A stretch of 64,000 nucleotides of DNA, taken from positions 1,674,001-1,738,000 of the forward strand of contig OX291545.1 in the NCBI GenBank assembly GCA_946406115.1. Reading direction: 5' to 3'. Source of the DNA: Apoda limacodes (Eukaryota; Arthropoda; Insecta; Lepidoptera; Limacodidae). The notes beneath the pieces are model-generated. The model was not told the DNA's origin. It did no database searches and saw only the letters and a program-made list of their open reading frames with translations. Of the stretch, positions 21,708-33,513 are shown one piece after another. The translations under genes were made by a program, and so were the position numbers. How positions within the stretch are numbered: position 1 is the first letter of the stretch; each line of letters opens with the position of its first letter.

Positions 21708-23095
21708 CCTTTTTTTTTTTTTTATACCACTAAGGTGGCAAATAAGCTTACGGTCCGCCTCCTGATGATAAGCGGTCACCGTAGCCTATGGACGCTTGCA
21801 ACACCAGGGGTATCACTAGCGCGTTGCCAACCCTTCTGAAATCTAATAACTTCTTTCTTGAAGAACTCCATACTGTAGTCCTTGCAGAAAACCTTGGCAG
21901 GGAGCTCATTCCACAACTTAGGCGTTTGCGGGAGGAAGTTTCTCTGAAACCGCACTGTACGCGACCATTTAGGTTCTAAGTGTGGGAATGAATTCCCTGC
22001 CGATGGCGAGCGGTATAATGGTAGAAAGTAGCCGTGGGCATCATTTAGAACAATTCCTCAGAACACAACCCATTGTAAAAGCGGTAGAACATACACAGGG
22101 AGGCAAAGTCTCTCCTCAGACTTAAGGGCTCGATACCGCAAGTGAGTTTGGAATCGTCGACAATTCTCACAGCCCGTCGTTGAACCGATTCAAAAGGGCC
22201 AAGCTGGTATCCGGGTTCACACGCCCAGAGATGGCAGCAGTACTCCATATGGGGCCGAACTTGCGACTTGTAAAGTAACAACCTTTGTCTATAGCAAGGA
22301 TCCCAGTGCTCTTGGAGATGGAGAGGGGAGTGTTCTGAAATTGTGGGACTACAGTGAATGGAGTTTTCTTAGCGGTGAACGGGCACACTTGTGTCTTTGT
22401 AGGGTAGAATCGTACCAAGTTTACCCGTCCCCAGTCAGAGACCTTGGACAGTGTGGTCTCGATTTGAGACACAAGTCCTCCGCGGTTTTCCTCCACAACG
22501 GAACGAGCGATGTTTGCACGACCTGTGTCGTGCATAACAATGTATGTTGTTGCATGTCATTGATATGTATGTCATCTGCATAGCAATTTATGTTGTTGCA
22601 TGTCATTGATATGCAGTAGAAACAGCGTAGGAGACATCACAGACCCTTGCGGGAAACCAGCATTAATGTCCATGCTATCAGAGCAACTACTGTCAACTAC
22701 GGTTCGTATGCGTCTGCCGGACAAAAAGCTAGCCACCCATTTGCATAAACCCTCGGGCACTCCGTAAGATGGCAACTTCGATAGAAGACCCCGGTGCCAG
22801 ACCCGATCGAACGCCTTTGCTATGTCCAGGCTACATGCCAATGCCTCCCCCTGACTCTCAATGGCAAACTAGAAGGTCACCAGTCGACCGTGGCCAAAGC
22901 CATATTGACGGTCACTGACCAGGTCGTGTTCTTCTAGGTATCTTAGAAGCTGTGTGTTAATCACACGCTCCATCACCTTGGAGAGGAGAGAGGTAATAAA
23001 TAGCAAGAGGCCTGTAATTCGATGGATCTGATCTATCGCCCTTTTTGGGCGCCGGGTGCACATTCGCAGTCTTCAATGAAACGGAAATTGCCTAG
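21708..23095 (-). mobile_element. LINE-A copy 2, degraded and internally deleted
   Basis: On the minus strand this copy runs from RT fingers (VSLKTANVHP, KKGDRSDPSNYRP-like in shifted frames near 23060) through motif A (SLDIAKAFDRVWH, 22841-22572), GFPQGSVMSPTLF and a disrupted YADD region. It continues to the shared 3' UTR and a poly-T run at 21709-21723. It carries many frameshifts, a local duplication near 22540-22600, and an internal deletion of about 106 bp at 22290. The deletion is shared exactly with copy 3. It extends about 120 bp further 5' than copy 1. It is not functional. Confidence 0.9.
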
Positions 23096-23629
23096 TGTGG
23101 TAGGAAACCGCGAATGGTCCTAATACAGCAATACATACACTACAGACAATGCTTCCTATGTGGATGGGTGGGTATTTTATTTAAGTTTACATACACCCAA
23201 ATGCCCAGTATCAGTATTATTTATTTACTACCTGTGAGTATTAACTTTCTACACTCTTCGTCGAAACGAATTTAGAGTTACGGCTATAACCAATTACCTA
23301 GTTATTTCCAAGAATACATATACTTCTTCCTTACTACATAGTTCATAAGAGTTCATGAAACCTGTAACTTGTATTCAATCTTTGATAAACAAATTTTTGA
23401 TAAATTTTCAATACATCCTTATTACACACTTGAATATTAAATAGAAAACCACCTTTTTCGGTTGCACAGACAATAAAATGTTAGTTAAACGTCTGCCCAC
23501 TGAACCATACATATATAATAATCTATTTAGGAAATTTGAAACCTAGTTGCACAATAGAGTAGCACGAGTGTTAAAAAGACAAACGAACATTGCATACAAT
23601 GATTCTTATGCGAACAGAAGAATATATAA
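23096..23629. other. Unannotated DNA
   Basis: No gene or recognised repeat was seen between LINE-A copy 2 and the Helitron-like copy d. Confidence 0.45.
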
Positions 23630-23890
23630 TAATTCTACTAATATAATACATGTGAAAGTAGTTGTTTGTTTGTTTGTTAACTCCACTGAACTCATCCAAT
23701 TATCCTAATATTTGACACACAGATACCTAGCTGAAGAGACGGAGAAGGCATATCCCGGATAATACAATAAACTCGCGGGTATAACTACAACCAAATTCAA
23801 TTGGAATTAACAATAGCTACAATTATAGCTTGCTATAGCAATAAGTAATTGTCGTAGGAATCCCGCACCGATAACCACATTTAGGGTAGT
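23630..23890 (+). mobile_element. Helitron-like non-autonomous repeat, copy d
   Basis: It opens with TTCTACTAATATAATACATG and a GTTT run. It includes CTCGCGGGTATAACTACAAC, TAGCTTGCTATAGCAA and CCCGCACCGATAACCACATT, and decays before the CTAGT end. Confidence 0.5.
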
Positions 23891-24246
23891 ATACTATAAT
23901 TAAAAAAAGAATTAGTACTAAAAAAGTTAGGTTCCTAAGAAGATTATGGGGACGCTAAAAGTTACCGTTTTTAGTAGAAAAGCCGACTACAGCTCACACA
24001 TATATTCTTAAAACATTACATAAAATATAAATACGTTCTAAAATAGCCAATAATTACTTCTAAATAATTGACATTTTTGAAATGTGTTTTGTACGAAGAG
24101 GAAATTAATAATAAATTTTGGCGGTGCTATAGGTAGTATCTGCGCCTTAAAACAGCGGGCGTGAGAATATCCGCTTTTCTGCACTCACGCTGTTAAATGA
24201 CGATGTTTGTTTTGTACAAAATAATTTCAAATAGTATGTTAGCAAT

Positions 24247-24300
24247 GCGTGTATGCGTGTGTGTGTGTGTGTGTGTGTGTATGCGTGTATGTGTGTGTGA
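24247..24300 (+). repeat. GT dinucleotide microsatellite
   Basis: Interrupted (GT)n run with ATGC interruptions, likely polymorphic. Confidence 0.95.
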
Positions 24301-25249
24301 TGAATCTCAACTCGAATTGCGCGGGAAATACGTAGCGCAAATCTATTTTTTAATTAAGCGCTTAAGCGGACTAATATAATACCTACCTAGTAAAATAAAA
24401 AAAATATTATAAAACAGTTTTTAATTTTACTGCTTGCCGTAATTAGGTACGTAAAACACACTAATTTATGAAATTAGATCATTATTCAAAAATCAACATT
24501 ATTACCTGCAGCTGCCTCATAATTTTAAAGATTTTCAGTGGGTAATACCTTTTCCTTACCTTATTGCCCCGGTTACTTTAATGGAGTGGCAACAAATGCC
24601 TAAAAAATATGTAGGTACTTACCTGACGTACAAAAATTACATAAAATTCGTGTACTTACCAACTAACAGTAGTAATTTACAGAGATGTTATCACCCTTTC
24701 AAGTAATCAAAGAATTTAAGCTTATCTCTACGTGCTATGAATTTAATATAGATTAATTAAATTTAATATTCTCCGGTACCGCTCGACGGGTTGAATTAAT
24801 TATTTTCTTTATTACTTACAACTTAATTAAATTTTAACAAATGGCGCGTCCTCAGTTTAGATGTAAATCGGACGATGGGTATCTCGAATTAAAATGTTTA
24901 TTTTAGTTTTTATAGGACTCCACAAGTCACATTAAAAGTTACCCTGAAAGCGTAAAGTCGTAAGTAACTTGCATAGCTCGGATATTTAAAAAAATTTGAG
25001 CATAAGAATAACAAGAAATACTCTGTTTTATAATTACACCTGTCCTGTATATATCTTTTAGTATTATAACATTCCTATCTAAATGTCGTTATTCCATTCT
25101 AATATTATAAATAAAAAGAACATGAAACCTTCTTTTTGTGTTGTTTATATGTGAAAGGTAATTTGGGACAGACCGTAAATAATAATTGTTTTACTGTTTT
25201 GGAGCTACATATTTTTATAGAGCTTAAGCGGTTAAATAAGAAAACATTT

Positions 25250-25437
25250 TTTAAAAGGGTTTATTTATTGAACCTAGGGGTGTGGGTTCGATTTCTGTAC
25301 AGGAAAATAACATTTTTGTATTACTTATAATTAAAAAATGCATATATATGTATTTGTATCCATAGTGCAAGCTTTGATTAGTTTGGGACCATGGCCATGT
25401 GTGTAATGTCCAAAAATATTTATTATGTTTTTTGCAT
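25250..25437 (+). mobile_element. tRNA-derived SINE, 5'-truncated copy
   Basis: It begins at the B box (GTGTGGGTTCGATTTCTGTA). It continues with TATTTGTATCCATAGTGCAA, TTTGGGACCATGGCCATGTG and the AATATTTATTAT tail seen in the copy at 14325. The A box is lost. Confidence 0.7.
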
Positions 25438-25502
25438 AATCTACGTAGTAGATAATCTTCAAAAAATTTATAAGCTGTTCGATAAACAATTTAAAATAAA
25501 GT

Positions 25503-26800
25503 GATTAATATTTTTATCATATATATATACTTTGCATAAATATTGTTTTACCACAGTGAAAAATCTATTGACTTAGCTTTCTAAATGAAATACCTAACAA
25601 ATTATTAACCATGCTATGTTATACATGAATGAATGAATGAATTAAACCTTTATTGCAGACAACCAAGTTCTTACTTTTTTGATTATTTTTTACAGTTAAT
25701 TTACTTATTACTTATATTTTAACTTATTCTATATCGGTGTTTGCTTGTCTTCCGACAAAGGCCTACTCCAGGTTTTTTTACTGTACTGTACCGAGTTATA
25801 CTTCTCCATAATGGGCCGGCTTCTTTTTCAATATCATCTTCCCATCGGATCAATTGTCTTCCTCGATTTCTTTTAACTTGTCTTGGATAATGATTAATAT
25901 TTTTATATGATTAATATTTCTTTGCATAAAAATGGTTTTGCCACAGTGAAAAATATATTGACTTAGCTTTCTAAATGAACTTCTAGGCCTCCTCCAGGTT
26001 TTTTCACTGTGTCCTGTCCCGAGTTGTACTACTCCATAATGGACCGGCTACTTTTTCAATATCATCTTCTTATCGGATCAGTTGTCTTTCTCAATTTCGT
26101 TTAAATTTTCTTGGATAATGATTAATATTTTTATATGATTAATATTTCTTTGCATAAAAATGGTTTTGCCACAGTGAAAAATATATTGACTTAGCTTTCT
26201 AAATGAACTTCTAGGCCTCCTCCAGGTTTTTTTTTACTGTGTCCTGTCCCGAGTTGTACTACTCCATAATGGACCGGCTACTTTTTCAATATCATCTTCT
26301 TATCGGATCAGTTGTCTTCCTCAATTTCGTTTAAATTGTCTTGGATAACGATTAATATTTTTATATGATTAATATTTCTTTGCATAAAAATGGTTTTGCC
26401 ACAGTGAAAAATATATTGACTTAGCTTTCTAAATGAACTTCTAGGCCTCCTCCAGGTTTTTTCACTGTGTCCTGTCCCGAGTTGTACTACTCCATAATGG
26501 ACCGGCTACTTTTTCAATATCATCTTCCCATCGGATCAATTGTCTTCCTCGATTTCTTTTAACTTGTCTTGGATAATGATTAATATTTTTATAATATATA
26601 TTCTTTGCATAAAAATGGTTTTGTCACAGTGAAAAATGTATTAACTTAGCTTTCTAAATGAACTTAGGCCTCCTCCAGATTTTTTCACTGTGTCCTGTCC
26701 CGAGTTTTACTACTCCATAATGGACCGGCTACTTTTTTAATATTATCTTCCTATCGGATCAATTGTCTTGTTCGATTTATTTTAACTTTTCTTAGATACC
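25503..26800 (-). repeat. Five tandem ~228-bp copies of a LINE 3' end
   Basis: Units begin GATTAATATT at 25503, 25893, 26120, 26350 and 26578. Each contains CCACAGTGAAAAAT, GGCCTCCTCCAGGTTTTTTC, CTCCATAATGGACCGGCTAC and CATCGGATCAATTGTC in various states. Unit 1 is split by about 165 bp carrying a (GAAT)n run and TTTATTGCAGACA. Read on the minus strand each unit encodes the C-terminal tail of a LINE ORF2 (EDDIEKVAGPLWSSTTRDRT, then LEEA) with stops. Units follow directly on the RT relic at 26800-27415, so the element's own 3' end has been amplified in place. Confidence 0.85.
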
Positions 26801-27415
26801 ATATCTTAAATTAATTGTCCTATATTGTTTCTCATTCTATGCCCCGTCCAGCACCATTTTAATTGGTTAATGTTGTTTTCTATCTTTTTTAGTTTTGTCT
26901 TTTTTCTAATTTTTGATAGGCTTGCTTTATTTCTTCTTTTTATTTTTAGCATGCTTCGTTCTGCAACTTCCTTGCTGGCGTACTCTCAATTTTTGTATAT
27001 TTTTTTTCACGAGACCACGTTTGGCATCTGTAAGTCAAAAAAGGTTTTAAACACATAGTAAAAACATTGCTTTCAAGTCTCTGAGAGATTTCGTCATTCT
27101 TCATGATATGTTTTAGGGACCAGTATCTCTTCCATGTATTTGATATCCTTTCCTCTATTTCTTTGTTCATCAAATTTTTGGGGCAAAATGCCCGGAAGTG
27201 TGTATTCTGTTACGTTGTCTATTGTCTTTTGACCTACTTCTATCTTTTTATGTTTGCTATTACTCATTAGTTTGGTTTTTTCTGGTTTCATATTTAGGAC
27301 TACTATTGCACTTTCTCGAGCCAAATCTTGCAGCAATTTTTGTACTGTTACAGGGTCTTTAGCTATTATGATAAATTCATCCGCAAATCTTTGATGATGT
27401 AGTTGTTGCTATAAA
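26800..27415 (-). pseudogene. LINE-C reverse transcriptase relic (RTE-like style)
   Basis: Minus-strand frames read QRFADEFIIIAKDP near 27400. They continue with LLQDLARESAIVVLNMKPEKTKLMSN (27336 onward, in parts), a VGQKTIDNVTEY block, and after a frameshift EIEERISNTWKRYWSLKHIM and CLKPFLTYRCQTW. This order matches the palm-to-thumb region of LINEs whose ORF2 ends in an RWEDDI...AGPLW tail. The FADD catalytic motif is FADE here, so the copy is inactive. The 5' part is absent. The tail continues as the tandem array downstream. Confidence 0.8.
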
Positions 27416-27442
27416 AATAAGAGTCAATTCATAATTCTTAAG

Positions 27443-27581
27443 CCCGCGTCTGCACTAACGCCTAGATGATCGCCAGGCAACTGTTTCAAAGTAACACACG
27501 TTCGGGAAAGTACACTTCTCGAATATTGTTACTTTTGAACAGTTGCCTGGCCACCGTCTAGCTAAGCGGTAAGCAGTGCGG
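27443..27581. mobile_element. ~139-bp palindromic hairpin element (MITE-like)
   Basis: GCCAGGCAACTGTT at 27472 pairs with AACAGTTGCCTGGC near 27550. Pairing extends inward (CAAAGTAACA with TGTTACTTTTG) and outward imperfectly (CCGCGTCTGCACTAACGCC with GGTAAGCAGTGCGG). Almost the whole segment can fold on itself. It is higher in GC than the flanks. It has no open frame. Confidence 0.65.
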
Positions 27582-27737
27582 AAATGGGCGATTATCATAG
27601 AGCTTTTAATGCGGAATTAATTTCGCCTGTCAATCTCAGATATTAATAAAAAAATGTGTGTGTCAGCTCCGACACACGTGCGTAGGGAGTACTAGGGAGA
27701 GACCGCGCGTATGAGCTGATCACGGCGCCGTTTTTTT

Positions 27738-27950
27738 TAACCGACTTTAAAACCAAAACAAGAAGGAGTTTCTCAATTCGGATGTTTATATATTTTTTTT
27801 TACGTATTTTCGGGCGTAACTCTGTTATATATAGACGGATTTGTAAATATTTTTTTTATCTAAAAGGGTATAATTCCGAGGTGGTCCCATGTAATAAATT
27901 TAAAACTTTAAAAAAAAAAATTGCTGTTAATTTGGAACTGGTGAAACGCT
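27738..27950 (+). repeat. Dispersed repeat starting AACCGACTTTAAAA
   Basis: It begins AACCGACTTTAAAACC, then AGGAGTTTCTCAATTCGGATG and later GAGGTGGTCCCATGTAATAA. This layout is familiar from an abundant lepidopteran repeat (recalled, no name asserted). A short relative begins at 46710 (AACCGACTTTCAAAAAAG). Confidence 0.5.
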
Positions 27951-30650
27951 TTTATGTTGATGATTTTATAAAATTTTGGTACAAGTATGAATGTTTTTAG
28001 TTTCTTAAGGGTTATACTCCAAAAATTAACTGATTAATATTTATTTTTGTTTTTTGTTATATATAAAAAAATAAATTAATGAATTTTATTTTAGGTTTGC
28101 ATTTTCAAAAGTGCATACTTAAAGTAAGCCGATGTTCATTTATTGTAACGTTATACCTTCAATAGTTACTGAAACTAAAACCTACTGCTAAATGAAAATT
28201 TAAATTTAAAAGCATACAATTTCAAAATTATTAAATTGATAAGTTATAACACTAAGTATGAATTAATTATGGTTTGAGAGAAGTTTTCAATTCAATGACA
28301 AGATAATAACGACCTCTAACAAAAGCTACGTAACCAATCTCTTTGAGTAAATAGACTCTGTTTGTTTAGTTTACGTGAGGCCTCAGCTTTTACTTGGTAA
28401 AATATTTGTGGTGCTCTCAGCTGTTTTAAAGAAAACTCTATGTTTATCTTCAATATAATATAGTCCGAATTCTGGTCCGAAGGTTGGTTCAGCTCGGATT
28501 ATGCATATGTGTGGATGTTTAAAAATCGCCAATTACACTTAGTTATTATGTTTGGATGCTTAAAGATTGACAAATGCACCTTTTACATGTAGAAAATTAA
28601 AACTAACATATATATTCTTTTAAAATTGGTTTAAAAATGTATTTTGACTGGTACATAACAATAAGAGTTGATTTTAAAATTTAAAATCAGTTAAAAGATT
28701 CCTGGTTAATGATTTCATGCAAAATAATTGCACCCAACGTCTTCCCGCATCCCTGACTAGGACATTTGTTACCTTGTTGATGAAATATTGTGTTTCTATG
28801 TTTTCTCGCCAACAAAATAATAAATAGTATCTATATGTATTATGCTTTCTCTGGTTAAACAGTATACCTATACGTTACAAAGTTAAACAATCAAAGTTTA
28901 AAATTTATTTCGTGGAATGGTTTTTCAGTAAAGTCACATATATGAAGACAATTAGCATCTAATAACACGATGATAGTGATGGCATTAGACTAGGTATGGT
29001 ATAAATTATTGGAGAAGTTTAACGTTCAAAAATGGACATTATTAATTGAGATAATGAAGGAGTTATATGTATTTGAAGGAGTGTGGTCTTGGACGAGAAT
29101 GAATTACCTTGAATGTATTTTCTGAAACGAATACTTCTAGATCGAGTTTAAGAAGGATAAGATTTTCAAATTTCCGATTCGACTCCTGATTATTTATTTT
29201 TGGCAACTTTCACCCATACATGTGTAAGAGAAAAGTTTTTAAGTTTATATTTTTACAGGTTTATCACTAGAGTTAGGTCAGAAATTATTTGTTTTTGTTT
29301 CATTTTATTGATGTATTGAAGCTGGCTTAGTTTATGGGTTTAAAATCTGATTACATATTTTGACTAAAAAATAAATTGAAAAAATAGATTGAATAACGAC
29401 CTTGTTTAGATCTATTCTGTAACTTTTGCTATATCAGTTCAATAAAGGTGACAGAATAACATTTGTGGTACCATTATTGCGCTGTCACCCTGCCTACCCT
29501 GACGATGAAGGGAACGATTCGTGCCCTCTGAGGCTCTGATGTTAATTTACCAAATACTAATGCGAGACTTACACAAAACTAACTTACAAATATGTATGTA
29601 ACTATCCATAAATGCGTATATAAATTGTGGACTTACTATCTGAACTCCACTTAAAAAATAAACTTTTTTAGTAACGTGGTCGCGTTGTATCTTGCCACAT
29701 ATTCTCACATCTTCCAGAGACCCACGTCTCCGTACATTACACGGCTGAGTTCCGAAGCAGGGTGTCAAGATGAAAGATTACGGACACAATATCATATTTC
29801 ATTTGGGTGGATTTATCACCGTATCGTGGAGATATCAGGTGACGTGTAATAGTGTTTACTTCGACTCCAGAGACATAACTGGAATACATTCAGGTACCTA
29901 TATTTTGTCGACGTGTTGTACGTTTAATATGTTTTGTTTTTTATCTAGTACTTGTATGTTAAAATCCTCTCCTCATTGTTCTAAGTTGTTAGACTTAATA
30001 AATTCTACCAGCGTCTCTGTTCTACCTTTACAATAAAAACACCACAATCTAAGTACGCCAGATACTTCTTTGAATTAAATCTTTGCTTCTGCTGTCGATC
30101 GCATAGCCGAATTCGGCAAATTCGCAGCACTAGGTAATTTAAGACATGATTTGTTATTCGCCTCTTATAAATTAAAACGAACTTACATAAACCAGAAACA
30201 GTATCTATTAGAATTTTCTTTGCTCTATTTTAAATGATAAAAAATCTTTAAATTAAATCACGTTTCCAAACCCAACAATACTTATACTTATTCTGTGGCC
30301 GAACATCAATTCAAAACAAAATGACGATTGTCACTAACCTATTTATTAACCCTTTCGTTCACAAAATACGACTATTTCAGGCTTACTGAAATAAATTACG
30401 TATGACAAAGGAAAATACCAAAAAGAACAATCATTTTAGTCTGAATTCCCTAAAGTCCAGCGTAATTCTAACGCTAGTGCATCAGAACGCTGAACGCTTC
30501 GCCAGCAACGCTCCAACTCAATAACTCCGCAAGGCTCGCTCCAACTTCTGATTCGACTATTTCCAACTTAGTTGTTGTACAAAGACGTATTTAATGTAGA
30601 ACTTGATGGTTCTGCATCCAATTCTGTTCTTGTATAAGTATATAATCAAC
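27951..30650. other. Unannotated AT-rich DNA
   Basis: No gene was recognised. Two overlapping-region frames near 29547-29768 (minus) and 29770-30036 (plus) lie in a locally less AT-rich stretch (29690-29870) but show no family motifs or convincing splice sites. Confidence 0.4.
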
Positions 30651-30654
30651 AGAC

Positions 30655-30745
30655 TGCTTGGTTGGTGGTAAATCCAGTCTGCTGAATCGGCGCCGATGCT
30701 GGATTCGATTCCTGATCGTGACCGTATATTTGTGCCATGCTCGGC
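30655..30745 (+). mobile_element. Possible tRNA-derived SINE head
   Basis: TTGGTTGGTGGTAAATCC resembles an A box and GGATTCGATTCCTGATC resembles a B box, spaced as in the SINE at 14325. The following sequence does not match that SINE body. It could be a diverged relative or a tRNA-like chance match. Confidence 0.35.
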
Positions 30746-31314
30746 TGATATATGCAAAGACAGTAAAAAAAATTACACCAAAATCATTTTTATGTAAATT
30801 TTGCAACGACGAGACTATATGGCTTGGCTTGGCTCTACATGAGATCTGATAACTTTTTTACAATGCGAGCCATGTGGTCTCGTCTTGGCAACACTTTACA
30901 TGAAAATGTTTTTGCTGGAATTTCACTTCTTTTTGTAACGTGCTCATTACCATGTTTTTTCTTTTGTTTATATTCTGTTTAAAAAGGTTACATTATAAAA
31001 ACGATATTCGCATATGTCGATTGGTTTTTAAACAGCTAATTTTTATCTTATAACAACCGGGGCCTACACCATTGTGATTTCCAATCTCTATAGAAGTTTT
31101 CTTTTGTAAATACTTGTCACCACATTTTAATTTTAAGCGAAGTACATAAATTTAGTAATATCATTAGTATCATAAGTATATTAATGAACTAATATTCTAG
31201 AACCTGACAAAAACCCCCTATACACTTTTATTTCCTAATTTAAGGGGTTGAGGGAGGATTTTATTTGAAACCTTAAACACGTACCTTTTGATTTGTCATA
31301 AAAAATCTGTGTAC

Positions 31315-31850
31315 TTGCTTAATCACAAATAGGGACCTGTCTTGCATTGTAGACTGGAGTGAGTCACATGGTCTTATTGTCAATCCGAATAAAACCCAAG
31401 TCATTATCGTGGATAGTAAAAGACTAATTTCCAAGATTGATAGGCAAAAATTTCCACCAGTCTGTGTAAATGAAGTCCCTGTTCCATACAGTAATACTAT
31501 AAAAAGATAAGGTATTCTTATCGATAAAACTCTATCATGGAGTCCACAGATTAAAGAAGTGAGTAAGAAACTATTTGTTACCGCGATGTCTTTAACTAGA
31601 TTACTCAATTTTCTCCCTATCTCCACCAAAATTACTCTTGCTCAGTCACTTCTTCTTCCTGTTTTCGACTATGCAGATACTAGCTATGTTGATCTCACCG
31701 AGGAGCAGCTTGAAAAGCTTAGGCGGCTTTAAAACTTTTGCATTAGATTTATATTTTATCTGCGAAAGTATGACCACATATCCGAATTGAAACAAAGCTC
31801 AAGTGGCTCCCAATTCATCTTCGCCGGAATACTCATGTCCTAATTCTTCA
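31315..31850 (+). pseudogene. Non-LTR retrotransposon RT relic (LINE-D type, thumb region)
   Basis: The plus-strand frame starting near 31327 reads DWSESHGLIVNPNKTQVIIV, VNEVPVPYSNTIKR, a stop, then GILIDKTLSWSPQIKEVSKK, LLNFLPISTKITLAQSLLLP, FDYADTSY, another stop, and CIRFIFYLRKYDH. This is the region after the YADD motif in a LINE RT, including the KLNPNKTQ and LxLPxxDYADxxY blocks. There are two in-frame stops before about 31736 and a decayed end. It resembles the minus-strand relic at 15050-15770. Confidence 0.75.
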
Positions 31851-32002
31851 TATTTTATTGTAAATCACCGGTATATTTTAAATAATAGTTCAGTTTTATT
31901 CAAATGTATGATCACTTATTTACTGTAAAAGCGATCAGGTTGCGTAAAGCAATACCTTCGGACATAAATCAATAAAAAACTAGTATAATAACATCGCTAG
32001 TA

Positions 32003-32119
32003 TAGTAAGATGCGAATGGTTCTACTTTTCTTTGTGTCTTTACAGTTAGCTTTCAATTGTACTACAACTACAAGGTAGGTTAATATTACTCCTTTAATAG
32101 TAGTTGACTATCCTTGTCC
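32003..32119 (+). repeat. 117-bp direct repeat, copy 1
   Basis: It starts TAGTAAGATGCGAATGGTTC and ends TTGACTATCCTTGTC. The second copy is at 33338-33453 with about ten differences. Flanking sequences differ at once on both sides. Confidence 0.85.
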
Positions 32120-32647
32120 TTCTTTTTTGGAGGCACGCTAATTCTATAAGCTAAGCTAGTGCTAGCTATGTTTACAAGATTTGCACACAGATTTTGAGTC
32201 AGGTTTACAGCTGAAACCGCTGTGTCTAGAAGCATGACATTTTCCACAAACGTTCCTTAAATGACGTAAGTGTGCACTAAGAAGGGATTTTTGGAAATGA
32301 ATCCCCTAAGGGAGTAAAATATGGGTTGGCAGTTTGCATGGAAATGGCTAAAATTTGGCTTAAACGTTAAAAATTAAGATTCACGTGATTCACCGTTATC
32401 GAAAAATAATTTATTTACACTTGTGTTCGTTTATTAATTTATCTGAACGCAGACACTTTACTAATACTTTTCAAATAATTTTTAAATTCCTTTACCCGAA
32501 GGTTATCTGGGAGAGATCGCTCCATAGCGATAAGATCGATTTTCGTACCTTTGTAGTAGATAATGTTTTTCTGAGGACCAACCAATGAAATGAAATTTGT
32601 TTAATACGGCAATTAAAAATTAAAAAATAAACAATTTTTTGAAAAAT

Positions 32648-32933
32648 ACATAAACCGACTTCAAATCCACTTAAAAGTAAAAAATAAGACCCAAAAGCAG
32701 ACTTATTGACAGAACATTTAGACACATGTTTCATTCGCCTTGAAGTCGATTGCCACTGATTAGCCTTAATTTCGGATGCCAATTGAACCTATTTACCTAT
32801 GTTTATTTGTCTTTTATTTTTAGCAATCAATTTCTAGGTGAAGAAAACATGTAGCTTAATGTTCTGGCAATAGGTCTGCTTTAGGTGCTTATTTTTTACT
32901 TTTTAGTAGATTTGATGTCGGTTTATGTCTTTG
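32648..32933. mobile_element. Fold-back element with ~110-bp terminal inverted repeats
   Basis: The left arm (32648-32754, beginning ACATAAACCGACTTCAAATC) and the right arm (32822-32933, ending GATGTCGGTTTATGT) are inverted copies at roughly 80-85% identity by eye. About 67 bp separates them. It has no open frame. It is a non-autonomous fold-back MITE candidate. It lies between the two 117-bp direct repeats. Confidence 0.7.
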
Positions 32934-33337
32934 TTGAACAAAATAGTTTATTAATTCAATATTTTACAAAAAAGCCGGTTTCTATACGTTTGTTTTATAA
33001 AGTTTATGATGATAAATTATGTTAGGTTATGAAATGTTTCTAAGATCAGCTTTCATATTTCTGTAATAAAATATTTTATGGACTTCTGCCTGAAGGTAAT
33101 AATCAAGGAACCCCGTAAAATATCTCATTACGGTAAAAGATCCCTAGAGAATGAAGTTTTGAACTTACCATTATTATTGGTGTTAGATAGCATTATATAC
33201 AACTAAAACCTTTAATTTGTTAGTAATAAACCTTGGAACTTTTATATGTCAAGAAATTGTGGCATCAAAATTGAACTACAGGTATTTACTAGCTTTATTG
33301 ATACAGTATCCGCCAAACTTCAATGCGCGTCTGGAGT

Positions 33338-33453
33338 TAGTAAGATGCGAATGGTTCCACTTTCCTTTGTGTCTATACAGTTAGCTTTCAAGTGTATTAG
33401 AACTACAAGGTAGGTTAATATTACTCCTTTAATAGTAGTTGACTATCCTTGTC
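33338..33453 (+). repeat. 117-bp direct repeat, copy 2
   Basis: Partner of 32003-32119, same orientation, 1335 bp apart. Confidence 0.85.
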
Positions 33454-33513
33454 AATACCTTTTTAAAATTACACATCTTAAGTTGCTAGAGGCGTATTTT
33501 TTATTACTTTTGT

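Noticed and set aside
29547..30036. Divergent pair of small genes
   Set aside because: The frames of 73 and 88 codons have no recognisable motifs, no splice support and sit in sequence with many stops in adjacent positions.
30655..30745. tRNA gene
   Set aside because: Box-like words only; no cloverleaf could be traced.
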